Program-made: the position numbers and the translations under genes
Assembly: GCA_027923965.1 (NCBI GenBank)
Contig: AP026969.1
Span: 1,984,001 to 2,048,000, forward strand
Origin: Comamonadaceae bacterium OS-1
GTDB taxonomy: Bacteria; Pseudomonadota; Gammaproteobacteria; Burkholderiales; Burkholderiaceae_C
Direction: 5' to 3'
DNA length: 64,000 nt
Shown here: positions 53,344-64,000 of the stretch, piece by piece
How positions within the stretch are numbered: position 1 is the first letter of the stretch
Layout of the letters: each line of letters opens with the position of its first letter
The notes under the pieces: model-generated
Told to the model about the DNA's origin: nothing
Seen by the model: only the letters and a program-made list of their open reading frames with translations
Database searches by the model: none

Positions 53344-54318
53344 ATGACCGCAACGCCTCGGGTACGGGTTGCCAGGCGCCCCGTGCACGGGGTGCTGTTG
53401 CTGGACAAGCCTTTGGGCCTGTCGAGCAACGACGCGCTGCAAAAGGTCAAATGGCTGCTGCGCGGTGAGAAGGCGGGCCACACCGGCACGCTGGACCCGC
53501 TGGCCACTGGTGTGCTGCCCCTGTGTTTTGGAGCCGCCACCAAGTTCAGCCAGCTGCACCTGGATGCCGACAAGACCTACCTGGCCACGGCCCGGTTGGG
53601 CGTGAAGACCAGTACCGGCGATGCCGAGGGCGAGGTAGTTGAAACCCGGCCCGTAGCGGTAACGCAGGCGCAGATCGACGCGGTCGTTCCGCGTTTTACC
53701 GGGCCGATCCGGCAGGTGCCGCCGATGTACAGCGCCTTGAAGCGCGACGGCAAGCCCTTGTACGAATACGCGCGGGCCGGCATTGAGTTGGAACGGCCTG
53801 CACGCGATGTCGAGATATTTGAGCTAAATGTGGCCTTGGCGCCCATGGAATCGGCGCAAGAAGCTATTGAAATAGTAGCAAAGTGCTCTAAGGGAACGTA
53901 TATCCGTACCTTGGGCGAAGACATTGGTGAGGCCTTGGGTTGTGGTGCGCATTTGACATCGCTGCGCCGCATTGCCACGGGTGACTTTGCGATTGGCCAG
54001 TGTGTGACGCTGGCCGCGCTGGAAGCCATGACCGAAGACGAGCGGCTGGCGTGTTTGCTGCCGGTGGATGCGCTGCTGGCGCAACACCGCCGTGTCACGC
54101 TGGATGGACAGAATGCAGGGCGGTTCCTCAGCGGCGTGCGCCGCCGGGGTGACTGGCCCGACGATGACCGCGTGGCGGTTTACGGAGATACACCACCGAC
54201 CTTGCTGGGCGTGGCCCAGGCCAAGGGCGGTGAATTGATACCAGGGCGACTGCTAAGCCCGCTGGATATTGGTCAGATTTTGGCCCAGGCGCAAAAAGCA
54301 GAGAGCCCCAGCCTTTAG
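53344..54318 (+). CDS. truB: tRNA pseudouridine(55) synthase TruB
   Basis: 324 residues from ATG 53344. It isomerises U55 in the T loop of tRNAs. The catalytic Asp is D51 in GHTGTLDPLATG, followed by FGAATKFSQ and the KTYLATARLGVKTSTGDAEG strand. The C-terminal PUA-like part is present. Residues about 159-179 (ELNVALAPMESAQEAIEIVA), just before CSKGTYIRTLGED, are encoded by a copy of the palindromic repeat. Compared with E. coli TruB as I recall it, this loop is about four residues longer. The catalytic core is untouched, so function is probably kept. Confidence 0.95.
   Translation: MTATPRVRVARRPVHGVLLLDKPLGLSSNDALQKVKWLLRGEKAGHTGTLDPLATGVLPLCFGAATKFSQLHLDADKTYLATARLGVKTSTGDAEGEVVETRPVAVTQAQIDAVVPRFTGPIRQVPPMYSALKRDGKPLYEYARAGIELERPARDVEIFELNVALAPMESAQEAIEIVAKCSKGTYIRTLGEDIGEALGCGAHLTSLRRIATGDFAIGQCVTLAALEAMTEDERLACLLPVDALLAQHRRVTLDGQNAGRFLSGVRRRGDWPDDDRVAVYGDTPPTLLGVAQAKGGELIPGRLLSPLDIGQILAQAQKAESPSL
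53818..53880 (+). repeat. Palindromic repeat inside the truB coding sequence
   Basis: TTTGAGCTAAATGTGGCCTT then GGCGCCCATGGAATCGGCGC and AAGAAGCTATTGAAATAGTA. Aligned without gaps to the yejF copy, about 44 of 60 bases agree, including CGCCCAT, AATC, and AGCTATTGAAAT. The reading frame is the same in both genes, giving the shared peptide pattern FEL-x5-P-x2-SAQ-x-AIE. Confidence 0.7.
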
Positions 54319-54336
54319 ATTTAGGAGTAGAGAACT

Positions 54337-56160
54337 ATGAGCATTAAACAAATTCGCAATATCGCGATCATCGCCCACGTTGACCATGGCAAAACCACCA
54401 TGGTTGACCAGTTGTTGCGCCAGTCCGGCACCTTTGCCGAACACGAAAAAGTCGTGGACACCGTGATGGACAACAACGCGATTGAAAAAGAGCGTGGCAT
54501 TACCATTCTGGCCAAGAACTGCGCCGTGACCTGGGAAGGCACGCACATCAACATCGTCGACACCCCCGGCCACGCCGACTTCGGTGGCGAAGTGGAACGT
54601 GCCCTGAGCATGGTGGACGGCGTGGTGCTGTTGATCGATGCCCAAGAAGGCCCTATGCCCCAGACCCGTTTCGTGACCAAGAAGGCCCTGGCCCTGGGTC
54701 TGAAGCCGATTCTGGTGGTCAACAAGGTGGACAAGCCCGGTGCGCGCCCCGATTTCGTGGTCAACGCCGCATTCGACCTGTTCGACAAGCTCGGCGCGAC
54801 CGACGAACAACTCGACTTCCCCGTGGTCTACGCCTCCGGCATCAACGGTTGGTCGTCGCTGGTTGAAGGTGAGCAGGGCGAGCAGTGGGGTCCCGACATG
54901 TCGGCCCTGTTCAACACCGTGCTGCAACACGTGCCCGCCCAAAAGGGTGACCCTGCGGCACCGCTGCAGCTGCAGATTTCTGCACTCGACTTCTCCACCT
55001 TCGTGGGCCGTATCGGCGTAGGCCGTATCAGCCAGGGCACCGTCAGGCCCATGATGGACGTGGTGGTCATGGAAGGCCCCGACGGCAAGGCCGTCAAGGG
55101 CCGTGTCAACCAGGTGCTGACATTCCAGGGCCTGGAACGCGTGCAGGCCACGGAAGCCGGCCCCGGCGAAATCGTGCTGATCAACGGCCTGACCGACATC
55201 GGTATCGGCGTGACCATCACCGACCCCACCAACCCCGCACCGCTGCCGATGCTGAAGGTGGACGAGCCCACGCTGACCATGAACTTCTGCGTCAACACCA
55301 GCCCCCTGGCCGGTCGCGAAGGCAAGTACGTCACCAGCCGCCAGATCTGGGACCGCCTGCAAAAAGAACTGCAACACAACGTGGCGTTGCGCGTCAAGGA
55401 AACCGACGAAGAAGGTATCTTCGAAGTCATGGGCCGCGGCGAACTGCACTTGACCATTCTGCTGGAAAACATGCGCCGCGAAGGCTACGAACTGGCGGTT
55501 TCCAAGCCCCGCGTGGTGATGAAGGAAGTCAACGGCGAAAAGTACGAACCTATCGAGCTGGTGACGGCCGACATCGAAGACCAGCACCAGGGGGGCGTGA
55601 TGCAGGCACTGGGCGAGCGCAAGGGCGAACTCGTCAACATGGAGCCGGACGGCCGTGGCCGTGTGCGCCTGGAATACCGTATTCCGGCCCGGGGTCTGAT
55701 CGGTTTCACCAACGAATTCCTGAATTTGACCCGCGGTTCCGGCCTGATCTCCAACATCTTCGACACCTACGAACCGCACAAGGGTGACATCGGTGGCCGC
55801 AAGAACGGCGTGCTGATTTCCATGGACGCAGGCGAAATTTTCACCTACGCCCTGGGCAAGCTGGACGACCGTGGCCGCATGTTTGTGCGCGCCAACGACC
55901 CCGTGTACGAAGGCATGATCGTGGGTATCCACAGCCGTGACAACGATCTGGTGGTCAACGCCACGCGTACCAAGCAGCTGACCAACTTCCGCGTGTCTGG
56001 CAAGGAAGACGCGATCAAGATCACCCCCCCGATCGAATGCACGCTGGAATATGGTGTGGAGTTCATCGAGGACGACGAACTGGTCGAAATCACGCCCAAG
56101 TCGATCCGTCTGCGCAAGCGCTACCTGACCGAAAGCGAACGCAAGCGCGCTGGCCGCTAA
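54337..56160 (+). CDS. typA: Ribosome-associated GTPase TypA/BipA
   Basis: A 607-residue translational GTPase related to EF-G, affecting 50S assembly and growth under stress. G1 is [20 protein letters not shown]2 region [13 protein letters not shown]3 [11 protein letters not shown] and G4 [11 protein letters not shown]. Domains II, III, V and the TypA-specific C-terminal domain ([20 protein letters not shown]) follow. AGGAG precedes the ATG, 18 bases after truB. An intrinsic terminator follows at 56212, ending this housekeeping block. Confidence 0.96.
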   Translation: MSIKQIRNIAIIAHVDHGKTTMVDQLLRQSGTFAEHEKVVDTVMDNNAIEKERGITILAKNCAVTWEGTHINIVDTPGHADFGGEVERALSMVDGVVLLIDAQEGPMPQTRFVTKKALALGLKPILVVNKVDKPGARPDFVVNAAFDLFDKLGATDEQLDFPVVYASGINGWSSLVEGEQGEQWGPDMSALFNTVLQHVPAQKGDPAAPLQLQISALDFSTFVGRIGVGRISQGTVRPMMDVVVMEGPDGKAVKGRVNQVLTFQGLERVQATEAGPGEIVLINGLTDIGIGVTITDPTNPAPLPMLKVDEPTLTMNFCVNTSPLAGREGKYVTSRQIWDRLQKELQHNVALRVKETDEEGIFEVMGRGELHLTILLENMRREGYELAVSKPRVVMKEVNGEKYEPIELVTADIEDQHQGGVMQALGERKGELVNMEPDGRGRVRLEYRIPARGLIGFTNEFLNLTRGSGLISNIFDTYEPHKGDIGGRKNGVLISMDAGEIFTYALGKLDDRGRMFVRANDPVYEGMIVGIHSRDNDLVVNATRTKQLTNFRVSGKEDAIKITPPIECTLEYGVEFIEDDELVEITPKSIRLRKRYLTESERKRAGR

Positions 56161-56211
56161 GCCAATGGCACCACACCGATGCGCCCCCAGGCGCTTGGTG
56201 TAGCCCCCCGA

Positions 56212-56244
56212 ACCCCGGCACGTTTAGAGCGTGCCGGGGTTTTG
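56212..56244 (+). terminator. Intrinsic terminator after typA
   Basis: ACCCCGGCACG (56212-56222), loop of seven, CGTGCCGGGGT (56230-56240), then TTTT. The eleven-base-pair stem is perfect. A second T-run follows at 56249-56256. Confidence 0.9.
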
Positions 56245-56298
56245 CATTGTTTTTTAGCATTTTTTCACTGAAAAGGATGAATAACGCGGTATTTGGTG

Positions 56299-56375
56299 AT
56301 ATTTTTGGCATTTAATATTAAAAAGTATTTATATTTATCATATTTTTGTCATTTTAATATCATATTAGATAAAAT
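56299..56375 (+). promoter_or_regulatory. AT-rich promoter with a direct repeat before the periplasmic protein/kinase operon
   Basis: TTGTCA (56346-56351), 18 bases, TAAAAT (56370-56375) form a plausible sigma-70 promoter. ATATTTTTGGCATTTAATAT (56299-56318) is repeated with small changes at 56340-56360, 41 bases further on, that is about four helical turns; the second copy covers the -35 box. The region is far more AT-rich than its surroundings, suggesting a regulator site or bent DNA. Confidence 0.55.
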
Positions 56376-56402
56376 TGAGGTCCACTTTCTTTAGGATCAT
56401 CT

Positions 56403-56915
56403 ATGTCGCGCAAACCCGTTCTTTTCACCCTGGCCCTGGTTGCCGCACTGCTGACGGGGGTGGCTTTGCCCGCATCCGCACTGGCACCGGCTGCTGGCAA
56501 AACCATCCTGACCGTCACTGGCCTGGTGGGTGAAAAAAATACGGAGACCGCTGCGGTATTCGACCTGGCGATGCTGGAGAAGCTGCCCCAGCAAACCTTC
56601 ACCACCCACACCCCGTGGGATAAGCAGCCTGTCACCTTCACCGGGCCTCTGCTGCGGGACGTGCTGGCGGCGGTCAAGGCCAGTGGCACCCAACTCAAAG
56701 CCATGGCCCTCAACGACTACCAAACCACCATCCCCATGGACGATGCCCAGCGGTTTGATGTGATCGTGGCCTACAAGCTCAATGGAGAGGCGATTCCGGT
56801 CAAGACCAAGGGGCCGCTGTTCATCGTTTACCCGTTTGATTCCAAAACAGAACTGCAGACCACCCGCTACTATGAGCGCTCGGCTTGGCAACTCAAATCC
56901 ATCAAGATCGAATAA
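56403..56915 (+). CDS. Exported molybdopterin-oxidoreductase-fold protein without visible cofactor site
   Basis: 170 residues with a signal peptide (MSRKPVLFTLALVAALLTGV, cut near PASA, residue 26) and a single domain like the sulfite-oxidase molybdopterin-binding fold: TWDKQPVTFTGPLLRDVLAA-type sequence (here HTPWDKQPVTFTGPLLRDVL), MALNDYQTTIPMDD and KGPLFIVYPFD. The conserved cysteine that binds molybdenum in true enzymes is not seen, so I expect a ligand-binding role. The hybrid kinase gene follows after eight bases, and the pair probably forms a periplasmic sensor with its membrane kinase. AGGA lies eight bases before the ATG. Confidence 0.75.
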   Translation: MSRKPVLFTLALVAALLTGVALPASALAPAAGKTILTVTGLVGEKNTETAAVFDLAMLEKLPQQTFTTHTPWDKQPVTFTGPLLRDVLAAVKASGTQLKAMALNDYQTTIPMDDAQRFDVIVAYKLNGEAIPVKTKGPLFIVYPFDSKTELQTTRYYERSAWQLKSIKIE

Positions 56916-56923
56916 TTTCCGTT

Positions 56924-59251
<2,328 letters not shown>

Positions 59252-59297
59252 AGACCCCTGGGCCGGAAACCGGGGAACGGCAGGCGACAATAGAGGG

Positions 59298-60191
59298 ATG
59301 CAACTATCCCATTCCCGCGCTGTATTCATGATGGTTCTGGTCACGCTGATGTGGTCGATTGCCGGGGTCACCACCCGGCACCTCGAGTCGGCGCACAGCT
59401 TTGAAATCACCTTCTGGCGCAGCTTTTTCACCGTGTTGTCTTTGCTGGTGATCCTGCCGTTGCTGCAGGGCCGGGTGGTGTTCACCAAGATCCGCCAGGG
59501 CGGTACGGCGCTGTGGCTGTCGGGGGTGTGCTGGGCTGTGATGTTCACCGCTTTCATGGTGGCACTCAGCCTGAGTCCGGTGGCCAATGTGCTGGTCACC
59601 ATGTCCATCGGCCCGCTGCTCACCGCTTTGCTGGCGCGCTTTGCCATTGGCCACCGGCTGCCGTTGCGCACCTGGGTGGCCATCGGCGTGGCAGGGGCGG
59701 GCATTGCCACCATGTACGGCACCCAGCTCACATCTGCGGGCGGTCCGGGTCAGCTCGTGGGTACCCTGATCGCGCTGTGCGTGCCCTTGGCCGGTGCGGT
59801 GAACTGGACGGTGGTGCAGCGCAGCCACGCGCAGGGCCACGACGTGGATCTGGTGCCTTCCGTGTTGGTGGGTGCGGTGCTGTCCACCCTGGTGACGCTG
59901 CCTTTGGCCTTGCCGTTCCAAGCCACGCCGCACGACCTGGGCCTGCTCGCCATGTTGGGCTCGGTGCAGTTGGCGATTCCCTGCGTGCTGTCGGTCTGGT
60001 GTGCACGGGTACTCAAGGCGCCCGAGGTGTCGCTGCTGCAACTGCTGGAGGTTTTGTTTGGCATCACCCTGGCGTGGCTGGGGGCCAATGAGGCACCGGC
60101 CACGGCCGTGCTGCTGGGCGGTACCCTGGTGCTGGGTGCGCTGGTGTCGAATGAGGCGCTGGGCTGGTGGCAGCGCCGGGCCGTTTTGTAA
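59298..60191 (+). CDS. DMT-superfamily transporter (EamA)
   Basis: 297 residues with ten hydrophobic helices arranged as two EamA halves: MMVLVTLMWSIAGVTTRHLE starts the first and LVGTLIALCVPLAGAVNWTV the second. The start ATG 59298 has AGAGGG just upstream. Members export amino acids, nucleotides or other metabolites; the substrate cannot be read from sequence. It begins 46 bp after the kinase stop and is probably read from the same or a nearby promoter. Confidence 0.85.
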   Translation: MQLSHSRAVFMMVLVTLMWSIAGVTTRHLESAHSFEITFWRSFFTVLSLLVILPLLQGRVVFTKIRQGGTALWLSGVCWAVMFTAFMVALSLSPVANVLVTMSIGPLLTALLARFAIGHRLPLRTWVAIGVAGAGIATMYGTQLTSAGGPGQLVGTLIALCVPLAGAVNWTVVQRSHAQGHDVDLVPSVLVGAVLSTLVTLPLALPFQATPHDLGLLAMLGSVQLAIPCVLSVWCARVLKAPEVSLLQLLEVLFGITLAWLGANEAPATAVLLGGTLVLGALVSNEALGWWQRRAVL

Positions 60192-60195
60192 CGCT

Positions 60196-60708
60196 TTAGC
60201 GCAGTTCGCCGCGCTGGCTTTCCACGCCTTCCAGCTCACGCTCCACCTCGGCCCGCATGGTGCGCACGGCGACCAGGGCTTTCTCGAAGTCGTTGACGGC
60301 CTTGTCCAGGTTTTCGGGGGTGGGGTCGGTCGGGTCGCGGTGGGCGGCAACGAACTCCTTGGCCTGGGTGGCAATGGTGCCTGCCAGGTGGGCCTGGCTG
60401 TCGGCCATCTCCTGCGACTTCTGCATCTCGGCCTCGCCAAAGTTGCGCGAGAACAGCGCCAGCATGCCGTAGGCCCGGCTGAGCTCGTTGGCCTGCTGCT
60501 GGGCGCGCGTGGCTTCTGCCAGCACGGCGCTGGCGGTGGATACGGCCGCGCGCACTTCAAATTCGCGTAACAGCTGTGCCGTGGCATGGTGGGCCGCCGT
60601 GGCGGCGCGGGCGGCGCGGTGGGCAATCAGGGCCGACAGGGCCGCTGCCAGCATGCCCAGAAAGCAAAGAACAACGGCGACCACGGCAAAGATCTGGGTA
60701 AGGGTCAT
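60196..60708 (-). CDS. Small membrane-anchored coiled-coil protein, unknown function
   Basis: 170 residues. One N-terminal hydrophobic segment (IFAVVAVVLCFLGMLAAALS, about 6-27) is followed by an alanine-, glutamate- and glutamine-rich helical region that looks like a coiled coil through most of the remaining protein. No catalytic or known domain signature. Stands alone, convergent with the DMT transporter gene (stops four bases apart). Confidence 0.6.
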   Translation of the reverse strand: MTLTQIFAVVAVVLCFLGMLAAALSALIAHRAARAATAAHHATAQLLREFEVRAAVSTASAVLAEATRAQQQANELSRAYGMLALFSRNFGEAEMQKSQEMADSQAHLAGTIATQAKEFVAAHRDPTDPTPENLDKAVNDFEKALVAVRTMRAEVERELEGVESQRGELR

Positions 60709-60765
60709 AAGGTACCTTGGGCAAAAGTTACAGGCGAAATCAGATGCTTGCGCTCATCCCGCCTG

Positions 60766-60793
60766 CATGGGCTGCTATAAAAAATACAGTAAT
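60766..60793 (+). repeat. Possible truncated palindromic repeat
   Basis: GGGCTGCTATAAAAAATACA resembles only the AGCAGCTATCAAAAATGTAG end of the family; the hairpin part is missing. It lies between the small membrane protein gene start and the malQ stop. Confidence 0.35.
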
Positions 60794-60815
60794 TCGGCCC
60801 ATTGTGCCCCAAGTC

Positions 60816-62360
60816 CTAGGGTTTGTTCTTACCTTCGGGGTACGCGGGCAGGGGCAGGCGGTCAAACCGGGTACGGCCACTGGCGGCGGTGAGGTGGGCC
60901 AGCTTTTCGGTGGCCTCGCCAGTGACCCATTCCCACTTGAAACGCCAGGTCCAGCAGCCAATGGTACCGGGTGTATTCATGCGGTGCTTGCCGTCCAGGC
61001 CCATCACGTCCTGGAACTGGCACAGCGAATGGTTGGCCACCGACTGCGCGCAGGCACGCAGCATGGCCCAGTGCACGTCCGAGCCATTGGTGTGCAGGTA
61101 CTCACCGGCGTAGGCACGCTCGCGGTCGGTGCAGTCGGCCCACCAGCCCACCACGGTGTCGTTGTCGTGTGTGCCGCTGTAGACCACGGTATCGCGGGCG
61201 TAGTTGTGCGGCAAAAAGTTATTGCCCGCGTCGTCGGAGAATGCAAATTGCAGAATCCGCATGCCCGGAAAGCCCGCTCGGTGGCGCAGCGCATTCACCT
61301 CGTCGGTGATCACGCCCAGGTCTTCGGCAATGATGGGTAGCTTGCCCAAAGCGCCTTCGATGGCTGCAAACAGGTCGTAGTCGGGGCCGGGCATCCAGCG
61401 GCCCTTGACGGCGGTGGGTTCGCTGGCCGGAATCTCCCAGTAGCCCACAAAGCCCCGGAAGTGGTCGATGCGCACCACGTCGGCCAGGGTCAGCTGGCGC
61501 TTCACCCGCTCGATCCACCAGCTGTAGCCGTCGGCCTTCATGGCCGACCAGTTGTACAGCGGGTTGCCCCAGCGCTGGCCGGTAGCCGAGAAAAAGTCGG
61601 GTGGCACCCCGGCGATGACCAGCGGGTGGCCGGCGGCATCCAGCTCGTACAGGTCAGGGCGCGACCAGCAGTCAGACGAGTGGTGCGCAATAAAGATGGG
61701 CAGGTCGCCCACCAGGTGGATGTTTTTGCCGTTGGCGTAGCCTTTCAGGCGCTTCCACTGCACGTCAAACTGCCACTGCACAAAGCCCCAGAAGCCGATT
61801 TCGTCCGCATACTGGACGCGGGCTGCCGCCAGGGCCGCCGGGTCGCGCCGCGACAGGGGCTTGGGCCAGTCGGGCCACAGGGCCGGGGTGTGGGCCTGGT
61901 CCAGCGCCATGAACAGGGTGTAATCGGCCACCCAGCTTTGCTCGGCCTGCAGCCAGGCCGCAAACGCCGCCTGGTCTTCCGGGGTGGCGCTGGCCTGGAA
62001 GCCCGCGAAGGCTTCGCGCAGCTTTTGCAAACGCCAGGGCACGACTTGGCCGAAATTGATTTTCTCGGCATCGAACGGGGCGGCCAGGGCTTCGGCGGCG
62101 ATCCAGCCTTTTTCGAGCAAGGGCTCAAACGCCACCAGCAGCGGGTTGCCCGCAAAAGCCGAGCTGCCCATGTAAGGCGAATCGCCAGGGCCGATAGGGC
62201 CCAGCGGCAGGGTTTGCCACAGCGACTGACCGGCGGTTTGCAGCCAGTCCACAAAGTAGAACGCGTTAGGTCCAAAGTCGCCACAGCCGTGCGGGCCGGG
62301 CAGGGAGGTAGGGTGCAGCAGCACGCCCGAGGTGCGTTGGTTCAACAGATCAGAAGCCAT
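60816..62360 (-). CDS. malQ: 4-alpha-glucanotransferase (amylomaltase)
   Basis: 514 residues from ATG 62360. A GH77 enzyme transferring maltosyl and longer glucans between chains. Key segments: SGVLLHPTSLPGPHGCGDFG at the start, the nucleophile region VVRIDHFRGFVGYWEIPASE, the acid/base region IIAEDLGVITDEVNALR, and the third acid in SGTHDNDTVVGW. Length is that of the compact bacterial amylomaltase. It follows the trehalose-synthase-like gene in the same direction, pointing to glycogen/maltodextrin/trehalose metabolism. Confidence 0.92.
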   Translation of the reverse strand: MASDLLNQRTSGVLLHPTSLPGPHGCGDFGPNAFYFVDWLQTAGQSLWQTLPLGPIGPGDSPYMGSSAFAGNPLLVAFEPLLEKGWIAAEALAAPFDAEKINFGQVVPWRLQKLREAFAGFQASATPEDQAAFAAWLQAEQSWVADYTLFMALDQAHTPALWPDWPKPLSRRDPAALAAARVQYADEIGFWGFVQWQFDVQWKRLKGYANGKNIHLVGDLPIFIAHHSSDCWSRPDLYELDAAGHPLVIAGVPPDFFSATGQRWGNPLYNWSAMKADGYSWWIERVKRQLTLADVVRIDHFRGFVGYWEIPASEPTAVKGRWMPGPDYDLFAAIEGALGKLPIIAEDLGVITDEVNALRHRAGFPGMRILQFAFSDDAGNNFLPHNYARDTVVYSGTHDNDTVVGWWADCTDRERAYAGEYLHTNGSDVHWAMLRACAQSVANHSLCQFQDVMGLDGKHRMNTPGTIGCWTWRFKWEWVTGEATEKLAHLTAASGRTRFDRLPLPAYPEGKNKP

Positions 62361-62471
62361 GTGTTCGGTTCCGGTTAGTGTGTAAAAAAACATCAGGGCT
62401 CAGCTCCCGGCCAAAGCCAAAAGATACGCCTTCCAGAAACACCGCAGAACTGGCTTTGCCAGGCTGCTGGT

Positions 62472-62530
62472 GTTGCCCCCTGCAAGGGGGTTGGCGGAAA
62501 GTGCGTAGCACTGTAGCCTGGGGGTGAGCC
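62472..62530. repeat. GC-rich hairpin element between the amylase and malQ genes
   Basis: CCCCC (62476-62480), TGCAA, GGGGG (62486-62490), followed by GTGCGTAGCACTGTAGCCTG and GGGGTGAGCC. The GCGTAGCAC...CTGGGGGTG part resembles another short repeat I associate with Comamonadaceae intergenic regions, but only this copy is in the window. It is the main content of the 177-bp gap. Confidence 0.4.
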
Positions 62531-62537
62531 AATTTCT

Positions 62538-64000
62538 TCAGGCGGCGAACCAGCTAAAGCCTTTGGGGGCCAAAGCAAGCACGCCCTGGGCCAGGTCTTG
62601 GGCACCGAAGATGCGTTTCCAACCCGCTCCGGCAATGCTGGCGGGCAGGGTCACGTTCACCGCGTCATTGGACAGGTTTTGTACCACCAGCACCTGCTGG
62701 TCCTTGGTGCCGCGCACATAGGCCAGGATGCGGTCGTCCAGCGTGGTCAGCGGCTGGAAGTTACCGGCGGCCAGGGCCGGATGGGCGCGGCGCACGGCCA
62801 GCATGGTGCGCACGGCATCGTGGGTGCGGGCGGGCAGGCTGGTGGCATCGGCCAGTTGCCGGTCTACGCTCTCCCAGTCTACGGCACCGCGTACCTTGTA
62901 GCGCGCGTCTTTGTAGCCGGTCAGGGCCTCCTGGTCGGCCTGGAACTGGTTGTCGTTGGGCTTGGCGAATTCGTCACCATAGAAGATCACCGGCGTGCCC
63001 AGCAGGGTGAAGCTGATGCTGAAGGCCAGTTGCACCGCCGCCGCATCGCTCTTGAACAGATCGACCAGGCGCGAGGCAATGCCTTCGCCCTGGCGGAAAT
63101 CCCACTCGGGCTGGTGGCAGTAGGCGGCGTGGATGGTTTTGCGCTCTTCGGGGGTCACCATTTCCAGCGTAAGCTCGTCGTGACAGCGCAAGAAAGAGAA
63201 CCAGCCGCAGGCATCCGGAATGTAGGGCGTGAAGTCGGTCGAGAGCGTGTCAAAAATCGGCTTGGCTGAGGCTTCGGCCAGCGCCAGGTAGATGCGTGGC
63301 ATCACCGGGAAATGGTAGGCCGCCTGGCACTCATCGCTGTCGCCAAAATAGGTGACCACCTCGGCGGGCGGCTGGCAGGCCTCGGCCAGCAAAATGGTGC
63401 CGGGGCGCACGGTGTCGAGCACGGCGCGGAAGAACTTGACGATGGCGTGGGTGCCGGGCAAGTTCTCGCAGATCGTGCCTTCTTCCTTCCACAGGTAGGG
63501 AATCGCGTCGGCGCGGAAGCCGTCCACCCCCTGCGCCACCCAGAACAGCAGCACGCGGCACATGGCCAGCAGCACCTCGGGGTTGCGGTAGTTCAGGTCG
63601 GGCTGCGAGTCGAAGAAGCGGTGGAAGAAGTAGGTGTCCGGGGCCTCGGGCAGGGGGTGCCAGTTGCTGGGCATCATGCCTTTGAAGATGATGCGGGCCT
63701 CTTTGTAGCGCTCGGTGGTGTCGCTCCAGATGAAGTAGTCGCGGTAGGGGTTGTCGGGGCCTTTGCGGGCTTCCTGGAACCACATGTGCTGGTCGGAGCA
63801 GTGGTTCATGGCCACGTCGAAGATCACGCGGATGTTGCGGCGGTGGGCCTCGGCCAGGAATTCGGCAAACGTGCCCTGGGCCGCGGCATCGCTGCCGCCC
63901 ACCAGTTCGCTGCGGATCTTGGTGTAATCGCTGATGTCAAAGCCAGCGTCGCGCATAGGCGAGTCCAGGATGGGCAGCAGCCACAGGCAGGTCACGCCCA
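62538..64000 (-). CDS. Alpha-amylase family protein, trehalose-synthase-like (5' end beyond window)
   Basis: At least 487 residues; the start lies past the right edge. A GH13 barrel: VIFDVAMNHCSDQH (region I), GVDGFRADAIPYLW with the nucleophile Asp (region II), ILLAEACQPPAEV with the acid/base Glu (region III) and FLRCHDELTLE with the third Asp (region IV). The order and the IPYLWKEEGTICENLPGTH segment match maltose alpha-D-glucosyltransferase (TreS) and its amylase-like relatives. A C-terminal beta domain ends in KGFSWFAA. With malQ downstream it fits trehalose/maltose/glycogen interconversion. Confidence 0.85.
   Translation of the reverse strand, partial: GVTCLWLLPILDSPMRDAGFDISDYTKIRSELVGGSDAAAQGTFAEFLAEAHRRNIRVIFDVAMNHCSDQHMWFQEARKGPDNPYRDYFIWSDTTERYKEARIIFKGMMPSNWHPLPEAPDTYFFHRFFDSQPDLNYRNPEVLLAMCRVLLFWVAQGVDGFRADAIPYLWKEEGTICENLPGTHAIVKFFRAVLDTVRPGTILLAEACQPPAEVVTYFGDSDECQAAYHFPVMPRIYLALAEASAKPIFDTLSTDFTPYIPDACGWFSFLRCHDELTLEMVTPEERKTIHAAYCHQPEWDFRQGEGIASRLVDLFKSDAAAVQLAFSISFTLLGTPVIFYGDEFAKPNDNQFQADQEALTGYKDARYKVRGAVDWESVDRQLADATSLPARTHDAVRTMLAVRRAHPALAAGNFQPLTTLDDRILAYVRGTKDQQVLVVQNLSNDAVNVTLPASIAGAGWKRIFGAQDLAQGVLALAPKGFSWFAA

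Overview
The window is high-GC, gene-dense chromosomal DNA from a betaproteobacterium, most likely a member of the Comamonadaceae close to Rhodoferax/Polaromonas. Three things point there: two Bug-type tripartite tricarboxylate receptors, the gene order rimP-nusA-infB-rbfA-truB-typA, and about ten copies of a short palindromic repeat (core roughly GTGCTTAT-N4-ATAAGCG, flanked by AGCTATCAAAAATG) that I associate with this family. I see no rRNA, tRNA, prophage, insertion sequence or CRISPR array. The two outermost genes are cut by the window edges.

Layout. 1-2.4 kb: start of an amidohydrolase, then a three-gene signalling operon (receiver protein, CheC-like phosphatase, diguanylate cyclase). 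2.5-4.7 kb: GFA protein and a YbaL-type K+/H+ antiporter. 4.9-12.1 kb: catabolic island for acyl-CoA intermediates (CoA-transferase, acyl-CoA dehydrogenase, MaoC hydratase, CitE-type lyase) divergent from a GntR regulator, a Bug receptor and an MmgE/PrpD enzyme. It is best explained as a C5 branched dicarboxylate pathway (methylsuccinate/mesaconate/itaconate type). 12-22 kb: LRR protein kinase, a membrane protein plus TPR protein pair, a LysM-FecR protein with a CHASE2-PAS-GGDEF-EAL protein, and another diguanylate cyclase. 22-29 kb: amiC, tsaE, queG, an isolated PEP-CTERM protein behind a good sigma-54 promoter, an AEC permease, a Bug receptor and xerD.

29-39.7 kb is the most distinctive region. 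It is a complete, translationally coupled Nit1C-type cluster (nitrilase, radical SAM, GNAT, AIR-synthase-like, glycosyltransferase, flavin oxidoreductase and two small conserved proteins) with a Pnap_2097/LnmK-like gene at its distal end. A divergent MocR regulator, an NTF2-like protein and cyanase (cynS) lie on the other side. The shared intergenic region holds a near-consensus sigma-54 promoter, an NtrC-like palindrome and four copies of a CATGCGATCAAG-type repeat. The locus therefore looks like a nitrogen-controlled cyanide/cyanate/nitrile nitrogen-scavenging island.

39.8-47.7 kb: histidine phosphatase, two GNATs, fabI and the yejABEF peptide importer. 47.7-56.2 kb: translation/transcription housekeeping operon behind a promoter and intrinsic hairpin. 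56.3-64 kb: a periplasmic sulfite-oxidase-fold protein with a hybrid histidine kinase, a DMT transporter, a small coiled-coil membrane protein, malQ and a truncated trehalose-synthase-like amylase.

The most unexpected observation is that the intergenic palindromic repeat also occurs inside two conserved genes, yejF and truB, in the same reading frame, giving related peptides in unrelated proteins. It also borders the stop codons of two other genes.
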